Positions 8,248 through 16,950 are shown, numbered from the stretch's first letter. The stretch is 64,000 nucleotides of DNA from Mucilaginibacter endophyticus (GCF_003351025.1 NZ_QPCG01000003.1:795281-859280), one strand, 5' to 3'. Numbers and translations are program-made. Notes: generated by a model not told the origin, from the letters alone.

Positions 8248-10698
8248 TCAGTCTTTTCTTAAACTCTTCGTAGGGTTTGCAATTGCGGCTTTGGCCGTTT
8301 GAAACCCGGATGTTAATATCGCCGCAAACAACATCCCTATTCCACTTAAAATAAATATCCACCAACTTATTGTAGTGTGTTCGGCAAAATTCTGTAACCA
8401 TTTATTCATCGCAACCCAGGCAAAAGGAATAACTAAAACAAAAGACAAGATAATTATCCATGCTATTTCAGATACCAACAAACCTACTAATTGTACTACC
8501 GATGCACCCAATACTTTCCTTATACCAATTTCCTTTGTGCGTCTGCCAATATTAAAAACGGTAAAGCCAAGTAACCCAAGGCAACTAATTAATATCGAAA
8601 ACCCAGTTGCCCAGCTTAAAAGTTTAGAAGTACGCCGGTCACTCTCGTAAAAACGGGCCACTTCTTCGTCAAAGAAATGATAATCAAATTCAACATCCGG
8701 GTAAACTTCCGCCCAAGCCTTTTTCATACTACTGATTGCATCGCTCCAATCATTACTCCCGGCAACTTGTGGTTTTAACAGGATATGGAAAAAACGATCA
8801 TTGAAACGGTAATGCGGTGCTTGTATAGAAACCGGCGCAACCGGGTCACGAAGTGATTTTTGATGAAAATCGGCAACTACACCAACTATCATTCTCTTAT
8901 TACCTTCATAATCAAAAGACGCTCCAACAGCATCAGCTGGGTTTCTAAAACCAATGGCATGTATATAGGTTTCGTTTACCAGCACTGCTGTCATCGAATC
9001 GGCCGGGAGTAGGTTACGTCCGGCTAAAAGTTTTATGTTATAGACTTTAAGATAGTTTTCATCCCCATTTCGCTGTTGCACCGTTGTTTTAACTTGCTTT
9101 TTCCCATCGTTATAAGTAACCTCCCATGTCCCTATATTTTCGTCTGCCGGTGGCTCACTTCCTGTGCTCATTAGCTCAATTTGAGGTATGTTGCTTATTT
9201 TATCTTTAAATAGCTGCTGTTTATTGGTGTTCCTCAAGTTAAGCGGTGTACTTATATTGATGATTCCCGCCTTTCTGAACCCCATATCCTTATGTAGTGC
9301 ATAAAAAACCTGTTTATTAACCAATAAGGTTACCATGATAAAAAACTGCGCGATAACAAATTGCATAACGGACAACGACCTTCGAAGCAAAATGCCACGA
9401 CTATTCCCGCCCGCCTTGTCAGAAAAACCACTCAATACCGACGTAGGTCGATAACCAGAGAGAATAATTGCAGGATACAAACCTGCTGATAAGGTTACGA
9501 CAATAAGCAATGCGAATAAAAACAACCAGACTTTAATATCCAGGTAGTTAAAAGACACGCCCGGAGGGATAAAATCTGAAAAGAAATTCAGAATGAATGG
9601 CGTTAATATGATGGCTATACAGATGGAAAAGAATGTAATTATACAAGTTTCGCTTAAAAACTGGGTAATGAGCTGCCACCTACTGCTGCCCATTGTTTTG
9701 CGAATGCCAATTTCCTTAGCTCGTTTTGAAGCTTGCGCTGTAGAAAGGTTTATAAAATTGATACATCCCAGCAATAACAAAAATCCGGCAACAACAAGCA
9801 GGCTATATATCGTTGCTCTACTTGCGCGCCTCCCCTTTTCGAAATTGGCGTACACGGGATCGAAATGTAAGTCCCTAAGTGGTTGTAAATGTTCAATCTG
9901 CTCATCTCCTGGCCTGAAATCCTTGCTAAACTTTTTCACGGCCCCATTAATACGCGCTTCTATATCGGCGACATTGGCATGTTCATCAGTCTTGATAAAT
10001 AATTGCCACGCTACACCCGGCCACTCTGTTAGCCGGGCCATATTCCTCATATCAGTATTACTGAGACACGTGGCATAAGAGATGAAATCTTTAAAATAGA
10101 GATCCGTATTTTGGACAGGCGTTTGAACTACGCCCGCAACTGTTGTTTTAATACTATCATAAATAACAGTTTTCCCCAGCAGTTCGTTGTAAGGAACATT
10201 TGGAAAATATTTCCTGGCCTGATCAGAAGTAAGTACTACCTCATATGGTTTTTGAAGCGCAGTGCGTGCTGAACCAGCCAGCCAACTATAATTAAACAGC
10301 TCAAAGTATGCTCTATCGGCAATCACAATATTACTCTCATGAGTGAATTTAGCAGGAACCGATGTTTGATTGGGGATCAAAACATTGGTTTCCTTCATCT
10401 CTAAAAAGGGAGCGGCAGTTTTTACACCAGTAACTTCGGCTTTAATAGCCGCAGGGAGCGGGCCGTTCACTTTTCCAAGCCTTGCCACCACTTTATCCAT
10501 GAATGAGAAATCTGTTACCACCCGATAAATCCTGTCGCTATCTGCATGAAATTTGTCAAAACTTAGATCGAAACTTACGATGATATAGATTGCCAAGGCA
10601 GCGCTGACACCTATCGACAGGCCGAGCATGTTAATCAAAGTGACGATACGATGCATCCAAAAATTGCGCAACGCTGTTTTGAAATAGTTTTTAATCAT
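8248..10698 (-). CDS. FtsX/MacB-like ABC transporter permease
   Basis: 816 residues with two MacB/FtsX halves: an N-terminal helix (LINMLGLSIGVSAALAIYII), a periplasmic domain, a three-helix FtsX core with KEIGIRKTMGSSR, then a second helix, periplasmic domain and FtsX core with TKEIGIRKVLGASV. These large permeases are common in Bacteroidota and usually pair with a MacB-type ATPase encoded elsewhere. I start it at Met of MIKNYFKTAL: the frame is open for 32 more codons upstream, but the predicted promoter lies in that stretch and the fused paralogue has the same MIKNYFK start. It is a tandem paralogue of the permease half of the gene at 4433-8113, 134 bases away. Confidence 0.9.
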   Translation of the reverse strand: MIKNYFKTALRNFWMHRIVTLINMLGLSIGVSAALAIYIIVSFDLSFDKFHADSDRIYRVVTDFSFMDKVVARLGKVNGPLPAAIKAEVTGVKTAAPFLEMKETNVLIPNQTSVPAKFTHESNIVIADRAYFELFNYSWLAGSARTALQKPYEVVLTSDQARKYFPNVPYNELLGKTVIYDSIKTTVAGVVQTPVQNTDLYFKDFISYATCLSNTDMRNMARLTEWPGVAWQLFIKTDEHANVADIEARINGAVKKFSKDFRPGDEQIEHLQPLRDLHFDPVYANFEKGRRASRATIYSLLVVAGFLLLLGCINFINLSTAQASKRAKEIGIRKTMGSSRWQLITQFLSETCIITFFSICIAIILTPFILNFFSDFIPPGVSFNYLDIKVWLFLFALLIVVTLSAGLYPAIILSGYRPTSVLSGFSDKAGGNSRGILLRRSLSVMQFVIAQFFIMVTLLVNKQVFYALHKDMGFRKAGIINISTPLNLRNTNKQQLFKDKISNIPQIELMSTGSEPPADENIGTWEVTYNDGKKQVKTTVQQRNGDENYLKVYNIKLLAGRNLLPADSMTAVLVNETYIHAIGFRNPADAVGASFDYEGNKRMIVGVVADFHQKSLRDPVAPVSIQAPHYRFNDRFFHILLKPQVAGSNDWSDAISSMKKAWAEVYPDVEFDYHFFDEEVARFYESDRRTSKLLSWATGFSILISCLGLLGFTVFNIGRRTKEIGIRKVLGASVVQLVGLLVSEIAWIIILSFVLVIPFAWVAMNKWLQNFAEHTTISWWIFILSGIGMLFAAILTSGFQTAKAAIANPTKSLRKD

Positions 10699-10791
10699 GG
10701 TTGATGCTATTGATTTGTGCAGAACAGGTATTAGGTTTGGAGATACAAACGGTAGCTTTAAAAAAATACCGATATTATATTTCACACATAT

Positions 10792-10799
10792 CAAATATA
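10792..10799 (-). promoter_or_regulatory. -7 element upstream of the permease gene
   Basis: Exact TATATTTG on the minus strand. Transcription would begin near 10785, which excludes the longest open frame (start at 10794) and supports the start at 10698. No -33 TTG at the normal spacing is visible. Confidence 0.45.
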
Positions 10800-10961
10800 T
10801 AAAATTTAATTCTGCAAAACAGACTTAAAAATACAATACATTCTACAACTATGCTTTGTTAAAATGTCACGAAACTTTTTTGCTTTATCAGCACCTCGAA
10901 GTAGGCACAATAAATTGAGGAGCGAGTTTTATGCTATCAATATAAAAAACAGCGCATAAAA

Positions 10962-10987
10962 AAAGCCTCACATGTCTGTGAGGCTTT
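10962..10987 (-). terminator. Terminator of the tRNA-Asn gene
   Basis: Eleven-base-pair perfect stem AAAGCCTCACA / TGTGAGGCTTT with a TGTC loop, followed on the minus strand by a T run. It begins at the CCA end of the tRNA, so transcription ends right after the tRNA. Confidence 0.85.
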
Positions 10988-11063
10988 GGCTCCTGAGGCT
11001 GGGCTCGAACCAGCGACCCTCTGATTAACAGTCAGATGCTCTAACCGGCTGAGCTACTCAGGA
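10987..11063 (-). tRNA. tRNA-Asn (anticodon GTT)
   Basis: 77 bases with the full cloverleaf: acceptor TCCTGAG / CTCAGGA, D-arm GCTC / GAGC, anticodon stem TCTGA / TCAGA around loop CTGTTAA (anticodon GTT), T-arm with TTCGAGC, discriminator G and an encoded CCA. It reads asparagine codons AAC and AAU. It stands alone with its own promoter and terminator. No integrase or attachment-site duplication is seen beside it. Confidence 0.95.
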
Positions 11064-11086
11064 ATCTAATCCGGTTTGGAGTGGGG

Positions 11087-11117
11087 CAAAGGTAAAAACT
11101 CGTCCGATATTTCACAA
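11087..11117 (-). promoter_or_regulatory. Promoter of tRNA-Asn
   Basis: Minus-strand TTG (11115-11117), 20-base spacer, TACCTTTG (11087-11094). Transcript start predicted about 17 bases before the mature 5' end. In the 305-base stretch up to the PfkB gene I see nothing else but A/T-rich sequence. Confidence 0.65.
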
Positions 11118-11368
11118 TTTTTATTTAAAAAAAAATCAAATATTTTCCACAAAGACCATTTCATACTGATTATCTGATATTTATAATTTAAGACACATTA
11201 TCATTTTTTATTATCCGAATAACTTTTCGGTTCTTTTCTCCTTCTGCCGGTGTTTAAATTATCATATTATGCTTTCCCTGATGAAAATCCGTGTCACAAA
11301 TCAGCATCGATGAATGATTATCCCTTATTTTTCGCAATATTTGCGCCGAAAAATATAAATATCTTTAC

Positions 11369-12283
11369 ATGAGTTTGTTAGTTATTGGCACTGTGGCGTT
11401 TGATGCCATTGAAACCCCTTTTGGTAAAACCGATAAAATAGTAGGTGGCTCTGCAACTTTTGCAAGTTTGGGCGCTTCTTACTTTTATGATAAAATAAAA
11501 ATTGTTGCTGTTGTTGGTGACGATTTTCCTCAGCACGAAATTGAGGACCTGCAAAATCACAACGTTAATACCGAAGGCCTGCAAATAAAACAGGGCGAAA
11601 AATCATTTTTCTGGAGCGGCCGTTACCATAACGACATGAACAGTCGCGACACCCTGGTAACCGAACTTAATGTACTGGAAGCTTTTGACCCTATTATTCC
11701 GGATAGCTACCAGGATTGCGAATACCTGATGCTGGGCAACCTGTCACCACAGGTACAACAAACGGTGATCAACCGTCTTAAAAACCGCCCTAAGCTTATT
11801 GTAATGGACACCATGAACTTTTGGATGGACATTGCCCTTGATGAGTTGTTAAAAACCATACAAATGGTTGATGTTTTAACCATCAATGATGCCGAAGCAC
11901 GTCAGTTATCAGGCGAATTTTCATTAGTTAAAGCTGCCCGTAAAATATTAACCATGGGCCCTAAATACCTTATCATTAAAAAAGGTGAGCATGGTGCATT
12001 ATTGTTCCATGAAAATCAGATCTTCAGCGCCCCTGCCCTTCCATTGGCCGAGGTATTTGACCCTACAGGCGCCGGCGATACTTTTGCAGGTGGTTTTATT
12101 GGCTATATGGCCAAAGTGGGTACCGTTAACTTCAATAACATGAAAAACGCTATTATCTTCGGTTCGGCCCTGGCATCATTCTGTGTTGAAAAATTTGGTT
12201 CAGAAAGGTTAAGAAACCTGAGCGAAGAAGAAATTGCCAATCGCATCCAGGAGTTTGTTGGCCTTGCTAAATTTGAATTGTAA
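11369..12283 (+). CDS. PfkB-family carbohydrate/nucleoside kinase
   Basis: 304 residues, normal for PfkB/ribokinase enzymes. GGSATFASLGASYF (26-39) is the substrate-binding PfkB signature near the N-terminus and DPTGAGDTFAGGF (from residue 231) is the ATP/anion-hole signature, with Asp237 as the catalytic base. It should transfer phosphate from ATP to a hydroxymethyl group of a sugar or nucleoside in the cytoplasm. The closest look is to the conserved Bacteroidota sugar kinase/adenosine-kinase-like group; the substrate cannot be told from sequence. Single gene, ended by an intergenic C-rich repeat. Confidence 0.9.
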   Translation: MSLLVIGTVAFDAIETPFGKTDKIVGGSATFASLGASYFYDKIKIVAVVGDDFPQHEIEDLQNHNVNTEGLQIKQGEKSFFWSGRYHNDMNSRDTLVTELNVLEAFDPIIPDSYQDCEYLMLGNLSPQVQQTVINRLKNRPKLIVMDTMNFWMDIALDELLKTIQMVDVLTINDAEARQLSGEFSLVKAARKILTMGPKYLIIKKGEHGALLFHENQIFSAPALPLAEVFDPTGAGDTFAGGFIGYMAKVGTVNFNNMKNAIIFGSALASFCVEKFGSERLRNLSEEEIANRIQEFVGLAKFEL

Positions 12284-12284
12284 T

Positions 12285-12372
12285 ACCCCTCCTAAATCCT
12301 CCCCCAAAGAGGACTTTAAAAAGCATATCAGTCTTTCCCTCCCTCTCCTTTGGAGAGGGGCGGGTTGAGGCG
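12285..12372. repeat. C-rich hairpin repeats (CCTCTAAATC/CCCTCTCC type)
   Basis: Two words of a dispersed family: CCCCTCCTAAATCCTCCCCC followed by AAAGAGGAC (about 12287-12314), and CCCTCTCCTTTGGAGAGGG (12341-12359), a palindrome. Related words occur at 4163-4240, 22912-22955, 31682-31718 and 49657-49692. The second word overlaps the 3' end of the cytochrome b5-like gene and encodes its last residues. Confidence 0.6.
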
Positions 12373-12597
12373 ACCAACCTTTACAAACTTCTCAAATACA
12401 GTTTCTGTATGTGGAGCATCGGGAAGTTCATCTGTTAAATCCTGACCTGCCCAATGTTCATAATGTTTACCGTTACGCCATAGGCGGCTTTCGGTAACAT
12501 CATAAATATCGCCTTTATACGCCACCCAAATCTGGGGCTTATCCTGACCGTTACGTAAGGCCAATTGCGATTTAGTGTATATCGGCAGCTCAATCAT
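12328..12597 (-). CDS. Cytochrome b5-like heme-binding domain protein
   Basis: 89 residues. The pattern YTKSQLALRNGQDKPQIWVA, then KGDIYDVTESRLWRNGKHYEHWAGQDLT, follows the short bacterial cytochrome b5-like/steroid-binding family (heme-binding core with WVA..G.IYDVT and W..G.H). It starts inside the end of the lycopene cyclase gene (four-base overlap), so it is part of the carotenoid operon and could pass electrons to a carotenoid-modifying enzyme (inference). The last residues, about PPLSKGEGGKD, are encoded by a C-rich intergenic repeat, so the original stop has probably been replaced by the repeat. Confidence 0.8.
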   Translation of the reverse strand: MIELPIYTKSQLALRNGQDKPQIWVAYKGDIYDVTESRLWRNGKHYEHWAGQDLTDELPDAPHTETVFEKFVKVGRLNPPLSKGEGGKD

Positions 12598-13274
12598 CGG
12601 TTTAATTTCCGTTGTTTAAAATACTCAAAGAAACCAATATTCATGAGCAATAAGGCCATCAGATAAAAATGATCTTCAAAAGGGATAGTACCTACACGTT
12701 TCCCGATATTCTCGGCATTGTTATACAGCACAATGGGTATCGAAGTTAATATGCCATTCACAATATAAAACGGCAAAAGTGCCACAAAATAGGCCAGGTA
12801 ATACCGGTTAAGCCAATCGGCCTTAAAAACATACTGAATCAGTAAAACCAATACCGGCAACAAACCAAATGTAACCGCGGTATAAAGCCGGTCGTGATAA
12901 AATATCAGCATCAAAACGCTCAGCAATATTACCATCCCACTTATGTTATTGGTAAGCCTGTACGGCATCAGCCATTTAACGTAGTGGTTTAGACATGTGT
13001 AAATGAATATACAGGCGAAGGGCACCGTTAAAAAAAACAGCATTTCCTCCAAGGGCAAACCGAAAAACTTAATGCCGATGATATACGCCGGATTAAACGA
13101 CCAAACACCATTGATGGTAAAAAGTACATCCCAAAACAAAAAAAACAAACCGGTTATTGCCATGCCCGGCCAAATAAACTTCCAGCTTTTGTAAAAAGCT
13201 ACCCTTTTATCAAACGAAAGCACCACAGGGAAAAATACCGTGAGCAAATTGATCAATAAATAGGCGTATCTCAC
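12594..13274 (-). CDS. crtY: Lycopene beta-cyclase, CrtYcd type
   Basis: 226 residues, an integral membrane protein with about six or seven helices. It has the PLEEMLFF motif near residue 80 and the paired lycopene-cyclase-domain layout (two homologous halves, as in CrtYc plus CrtYd fused) known from Bacteroidota and fungi. It closes the ends of lycopene to beta-carotene rings. It overlaps the gene before it and the gene after it by four bases each, so it belongs to an operon with crtB. FFGLPLEEM and the helix spacing make the call fairly firm. Confidence 0.87.
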   Translation of the reverse strand: MRYAYLLINLLTVFFPVVLSFDKRVAFYKSWKFIWPGMAITGLFFLFWDVLFTINGVWSFNPAYIIGIKFFGLPLEEMLFFLTVPFACIFIYTCLNHYVKWLMPYRLTNNISGMVILLSVLMLIFYHDRLYTAVTFGLLPVLVLLIQYVFKADWLNRYYLAYFVALLPFYIVNGILTSIPIVLYNNAENIGKRVGTIPFEDHFYLMALLLMNIGFFEYFKQRKLNR

Positions 13275-13816
13275 GTAAGTTCGGTTAAATGTTTATTTAG
13301 TACCTGATTTTGCGCAGGTGTGCATCTTTTGGAATGGATCAGGAATTTGATAATAGCTATTGTCAATTCCTTATCGGCCGAACCATAGTTCTTTCTATCA
13401 AGCTGGGCTATGATATCTTCACTATCTACAGCAAGATCTTTATTAAACCCTAAAATTGAAGGCACATTGTGTTCGATGGAGAAACGCATGAACCTGATCT
13501 CGATATTATGCGGATCGGCGGTTACAGCCTGCTTAAATACCTTTTCTGATCTGTTCAGGTATTTTACTTTCGAATATGGGTTCCAGGCATGTTTGGCTTT
13601 CAGCGCCAGTAAAGCACCTATGAAACCATTTACTATACCGCTTTTTTCTTTGATGTTATTAAGACTATTAAACAACGAGTCGGTTAGTTGGCTTTTATCA
13701 ATGGCGATAACCATTTGTTTGCGCAGTACTTTAAGATTAGGTTCCTCGGCCTTAACTGATTGAAAAATGAACACCAGCGCCAAAATATTGACGATAAAAA
13801 AAATCTTCCTGAACAT
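13271..13816 (-). CDS. Conserved secreted protein of the carotenoid operon, unknown function
   Basis: 181 residues with an N-terminal signal peptide (IFFIVNILALVFIFQSVKAE). The mature part is helical and has no motif I recognise; a segment near residues 85-115 (RSEKVFKQAVTADPHNIEIRF) looks like a TPR-type helix pair. It sits between crtB and the lycopene cyclase, sharing one base with the crtB stop (TAATG) and overlapping the cyclase start by four, so it is made with the carotenoid enzymes. A role in exporting, anchoring or housing carotenoid in the envelope is possible but unproven. Confidence 0.8.
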   Translation of the reverse strand: MFRKIFFIVNILALVFIFQSVKAEEPNLKVLRKQMVIAIDKSQLTDSLFNSLNNIKEKSGIVNGFIGALLALKAKHAWNPYSKVKYLNRSEKVFKQAVTADPHNIEIRFMRFSIEHNVPSILGFNKDLAVDSEDIIAQLDRKNYGSADKELTIAIIKFLIHSKRCTPAQNQVLNKHLTELT

Positions 13817-14667
13817 TAAATAACATTTAACTTTTGCTGCAGCACAGCCTTGATATATAAACTCATTTTGCGCGCATCCGATACCCTGATGCGTTTTTGT
13901 AGTATGACGTTAGCAGGCGTATAACTGATTTTTTTAAACAACTGCAGATAGTAAATATAAGCAATATAAACGCCGAGTCGCGTACCAACCGGCAGGCGTT
14001 TTATTCCTTCAAAAGCCTCATCAAAGTCGTGCTTAATTTCGGCTTCAATGGTAAGTTTATCTTGCTCGGTAAAATTATTAAAATCAATCCCCGGAAAATA
14101 AGTGCGACCACGTTCGGTATAATCGGCCTTAACATCACGCAAAAAATTAACCTTTTGGAATGCCGCCCCCAGGCTTCGGGCTTTAGGAATTAATGAATGA
14201 TATAAAACATCATCGCTTGTAAACACCCTCAGGCACATCAAACCAATAACCTCCGCCGAACCATAGATATAAGTTTGATAACTCTCTTTATCATAGGCCT
14301 TATTATCCAGGTCCATCGCCATCGACCGAAGAAAAGCCCTGATCAAGTCATGATCAATATGATACTGATTAACAATTTGCTGAAAGGAATGAATAACCGG
14401 ATTTGTACTGATCCCCTCTTTGATAGCGCGAAATGTTTCGTCGCTAAACCTGTCTATCAGTTGCTGCTGATCGTAGTCATGAAAGGTATCTACAATTTCA
14501 TCAGCATAACGCACAAAACCATAAATGGCATAAATAGGATACCGGAAACTTTTATCGAATGTTTTTATGCCAAGACTAAATGAAGTACTGTATTTTTTAG
14601 TTATCAGTTTACTGCATTCAAAACAGGCTTCATCGTACAGGTTCATCATCGGCACACGAGTGGTCAT
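13816..14667 (-). CDS. crtB: Phytoene synthase
   Basis: 283 residues, squalene/phytoene synthase family. The two aspartate-rich magnesium sites are DEIVD (56-60) and DVKAD (178-182, in NFLRDVKADYTERGRTYFP); YSTSFSLGI (26-34) is the family N-terminal signature. It condenses two geranylgeranyl diphosphates to phytoene, the first committed carotenoid step. First gene of the crtB, unknown, lycopene cyclase, cytochrome b5 operon and divergent from crtI. The start is uncertain: the -7 element at 14673-14680 would place transcription at the first ATG (leaderless) or 17-20 bases before Met7/Met8, and MNLYDEACFECSK looks like the normal family start. Confidence 0.93.
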   Translation of the reverse strand: MTTRVPMMNLYDEACFECSKLITKKYSTSFSLGIKTFDKSFRYPIYAIYGFVRYADEIVDTFHDYDQQQLIDRFSDETFRAIKEGISTNPVIHSFQQIVNQYHIDHDLIRAFLRSMAMDLDNKAYDKESYQTYIYGSAEVIGLMCLRVFTSDDVLYHSLIPKARSLGAAFQKVNFLRDVKADYTERGRTYFPGIDFNNFTEQDKLTIEAEIKHDFDEAFEGIKRLPVGTRLGVYIAYIYYLQLFKKISYTPANVILQKRIRVSDARKMSLYIKAVLQQKLNVI

Positions 14668-14672
14668 TTGTT

Positions 14673-14680
14673 CAAAAGTA
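14673..14680 (-). promoter_or_regulatory. -7 element of crtB
   Basis: Exact TACTTTTG on the minus strand in the 82-base crtB/crtI intergenic region. Its last base is only six bases from the first possible crtB start codon, implying a leaderless transcript or initiation at Met7/Met8. No good -33 element is seen. Confidence 0.45.
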
Positions 14681-14749
14681 CAAATTCAAAGCCGTATTGT
14701 TTTTTAATGGGCCTAAAACAATTTGCTTACCTTGGGCTTCACATTAAAC

Positions 14750-16231
14750 ATGAGCAGCAGCAAGCATATTATTGTTATGGGATCGGGCTTTGCAGGGTTA
14801 TCAGCAGCCTGTGTTTTGGCTAAGGAAGGTTATAAGGTTACCATACTTGAAAAGAATGATCAGCCCGGCGGTCGTGCCCGGGTTTGGGAACAGGACGGCT
14901 TTAGGTTTGATATGGGACCCAGCTGGTACTGGATGCCCGATGTGTTTGAAAATTTCTTCGCGCTGTTTGGTAAAAAAACTGCCGACTATTACCGGCTCAA
15001 AAGGCTTGATCCCGGCTATCGCGTTTATTACGGTCAAAACAATATACTTAATGTGCCGGCATCCATGACCGAACTCGAAGCCTTGTTTGAACAAACAGAG
15101 CCCGGCAGCAGCAAAGCTTTGCGTGATTTTCTAAAGCAGGCAGAGTATAAATACAAAGTGGGCATGGGCGAATATGTTTTCCGTCCCTCCCACTCCATTA
15201 CCGAGTTTATCGACTTTAACCTCATCAAAAAAAGCTTCAGCATACAATTGCTTACCAGTATGAGTAGCCATGTGCGCAAGTATTTTAAAAATCCCAAACT
15301 GGTTAAGCTATTGGAGTTCCCGGTGTTGTTTTTAGGAGCTACTCCGCAAAACACACCTGCCATGTACAGCATGATGAATTATGCCGACCTGTCGCTTGGA
15401 ACATGGTACCCCATGGGTGGCATGAACGAAATAGTAAAAGCGATGGTAAGCCTGGCTACCGAACTTGGGGTTGAAATTAAACTAAATACCGAGGTTACAA
15501 AGATCGATGTAAAAGATAAAAAGGTTAATACCATACAAACCAACAAAGGCGTATTTACCGCCGATATGGTAATTGCCGGAGCCGATTATGAGCATGTTGA
15601 CCAGCATTTGCTTGATAAGCCTCATCGCAATTACACGCCTAAATATTGGGACAGCCGCACCATGTCGCCATCCAGTTTGCTTTTTTATATCGGCATCAAT
15701 AAAAAAGTACCCGGCATACAGCATCATAATTTATTTTTTGATGAAGATTTTGAACTGCATGCCAAAGAAATTTACACTTCGCCTCAGTGGCCAACCAACC
15801 CCTTGTTTTATGTATGCTGTAGTTCAAAAACAGATAGCACCGTGGCTCCCGAAGACGGCGAAAACCTGTTTTTCCTGATGCCTATAGCCCCGGGATTAAA
15901 TGATGATGAAAGTACTCGCGAAAAATACTTTAACCTGATGATGGACAGGTTTACCCGTATTACCGGGCATGACATCCGCAGCTCAATAGCTGTGAAACGA
16001 AGTTACGCACTTAATGATTTTAAGAGCGATTATCACTCCTTTAAAGGCAACGCTTACGGCTTGGCCAATACACTTGCGCAAACGGCTTTTTTTAAACCAG
16101 CCATGCGGGCAAAACACATTAACAATTTACTGTATACCGGGCAACTTACGGTACCGGGTCCGGGTGTACCGCCTGCTATTATTTCGGGGCAGGTTGTGGC
16201 CGGAGAGGCGATTAAAGCCTTATCGGAGTAA
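14750..16231 (+). CDS. crtI: Phytoene desaturase
   Basis: 493 residues, the normal length for CrtI. The N-terminal FAD-binding dinucleotide fold has GSGFAG (11-16), the acidic end of strand beta-2 (ILEKNDQPGGRARV) and FDMGPSWY; the C-terminal signature is TVPGPGVPPAIISGQ. It desaturates phytoene to lycopene using FAD. The frame is open nine codons further upstream, but MSSSKHIIVMGSGF is the typical start. It is divergent from crtB, so the shared intergenic region probably controls both sides of the pathway. Confidence 0.94.
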   Translation: MSSSKHIIVMGSGFAGLSAACVLAKEGYKVTILEKNDQPGGRARVWEQDGFRFDMGPSWYWMPDVFENFFALFGKKTADYYRLKRLDPGYRVYYGQNNILNVPASMTELEALFEQTEPGSSKALRDFLKQAEYKYKVGMGEYVFRPSHSITEFIDFNLIKKSFSIQLLTSMSSHVRKYFKNPKLVKLLEFPVLFLGATPQNTPAMYSMMNYADLSLGTWYPMGGMNEIVKAMVSLATELGVEIKLNTEVTKIDVKDKKVNTIQTNKGVFTADMVIAGADYEHVDQHLLDKPHRNYTPKYWDSRTMSPSSLLFYIGINKKVPGIQHHNLFFDEDFELHAKEIYTSPQWPTNPLFYVCCSSKTDSTVAPEDGENLFFLMPIAPGLNDDESTREKYFNLMMDRFTRITGHDIRSSIAVKRSYALNDFKSDYHSFKGNAYGLANTLAQTAFFKPAMRAKHINNLLYTGQLTVPGPGVPPAIISGQVVAGEAIKALSE

Positions 16232-16240
16232 ATAAAATGA

Positions 16241-16260
16241 TATGTCATAAATATGACGTA
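16241..16260. promoter_or_regulatory. GTCAT-N4-ATGAC dyad upstream of the XRE regulator
   Basis: 20-base near-perfect palindrome with core GTCATAAATATGAC, ten bases after the crtI stop and 81 bases before the XRE start codon. Near-identical dyads occur at 29771-29784 and 57733-57748, so it may bind a shared regulator of the CRP/FNR kind (inference). Confidence 0.45.
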
Positions 16261-16293
16261 AACAAGTCGGCATGATATATCCTTATTGGGCAA

Positions 16294-16301
16294 TACATTT
16301 G
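16294..16301 (+). promoter_or_regulatory. -7 element of the XRE regulator gene
   Basis: Exact TACATTTG. Transcription would start near 16306, which rules out the longer frame beginning at 16286 and supports the start at 16322. Confidence 0.5.
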
Positions 16302-16321
16302 TTCAGCAAAACAGCACAAAT

Positions 16322-16927
16322 ATGAAAACCTATAGCCTCGGAAAAAAAATCAAGGATTTGCGTAATCGCAAAGGATTAAGTCAGGAAGCATTAGCTGAAC
16401 AAGCCCAAATAAGTCTAAGAACTGTACAGCGAATAGAAAGCGATGAAACAGAAGCAAGAGGCGACACGCTTAAAAGACTGGCATTTACGCTTGACACCAA
16501 CATTGAATATCTAACCCAAATAACGGATAATTTTAATGGCTCCATTCCCGGATACGATAAAAGTCTGCTTATACGCATCAATTTATCCACATTGAGTTTT
16601 ATCCTATTTCCGCCTTTAGGTATTATAATTCCGTTGGTATTACGGCGATTAAACAAAAGTTTATTACCGTCGGAAAATAAGTCCGTTAAACGTCTTATTA
16701 ATATTCAGATATGCTGGCTCGTAATGTTGATGACTGTACTTGGTATTTTTTACTTGCGTGCTATTTTGCATTTGCCTGGTATCTTAAATTTAAACTCAGG
16801 AGAGTTAATGCTACTAAGTGTACCCATTTTTTATATTGTAAATGTAGCTTATATCATTTTAAGCACTATAATGCTTTATATCAAGCAGCAGCTAATTTAT
16901 AAGCAGGCGGCTCCATCTTTAAGTTGA
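16322..16927 (+). CDS. XRE-family regulator with a C-terminal membrane domain
   Basis: 201 residues. Residues 6-60 are a Cro/CI-type helix-turn-helix (IKDLRNRKGLSQEALAEQAQ, then ISLRTVQRIESDETEARGDT). The C-terminal half has three hydrophobic segments, including LSFILFPPLGIIIPLVLRRLNK, resembling the small DUF4870-type membrane domain often attached to such regulators in Bacteroidota. It is probably a membrane-tethered transcription factor. No obvious target gene is adjacent except the upstream dyad; the next gene is convergent. Confidence 0.85.
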   Translation: MKTYSLGKKIKDLRNRKGLSQEALAEQAQISLRTVQRIESDETEARGDTLKRLAFTLDTNIEYLTQITDNFNGSIPGYDKSLLIRINLSTLSFILFPPLGIIIPLVLRRLNKSLLPSENKSVKRLINIQICWLVMLMTVLGIFYLRAILHLPGILNLNSGELMLLSVPIFYIVNVAYIILSTIMLYIKQQLIYKQAAPSLS

Positions 16928-16950
16928 TAGTTAATTAAAATCTTAAAACA

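Noticed and set aside
8248..10794. Longer form of the permease starting at 10794
   Set aside because: The predicted promoter lies at 10792-10799 and the fused paralogue begins at the matching MIKNYFK position, so the start at 10698 fits better.
10987..11063. tRNA-Asn as an integration site
   Set aside because: No integrase gene and no second copy of the tRNA end were seen within the window.
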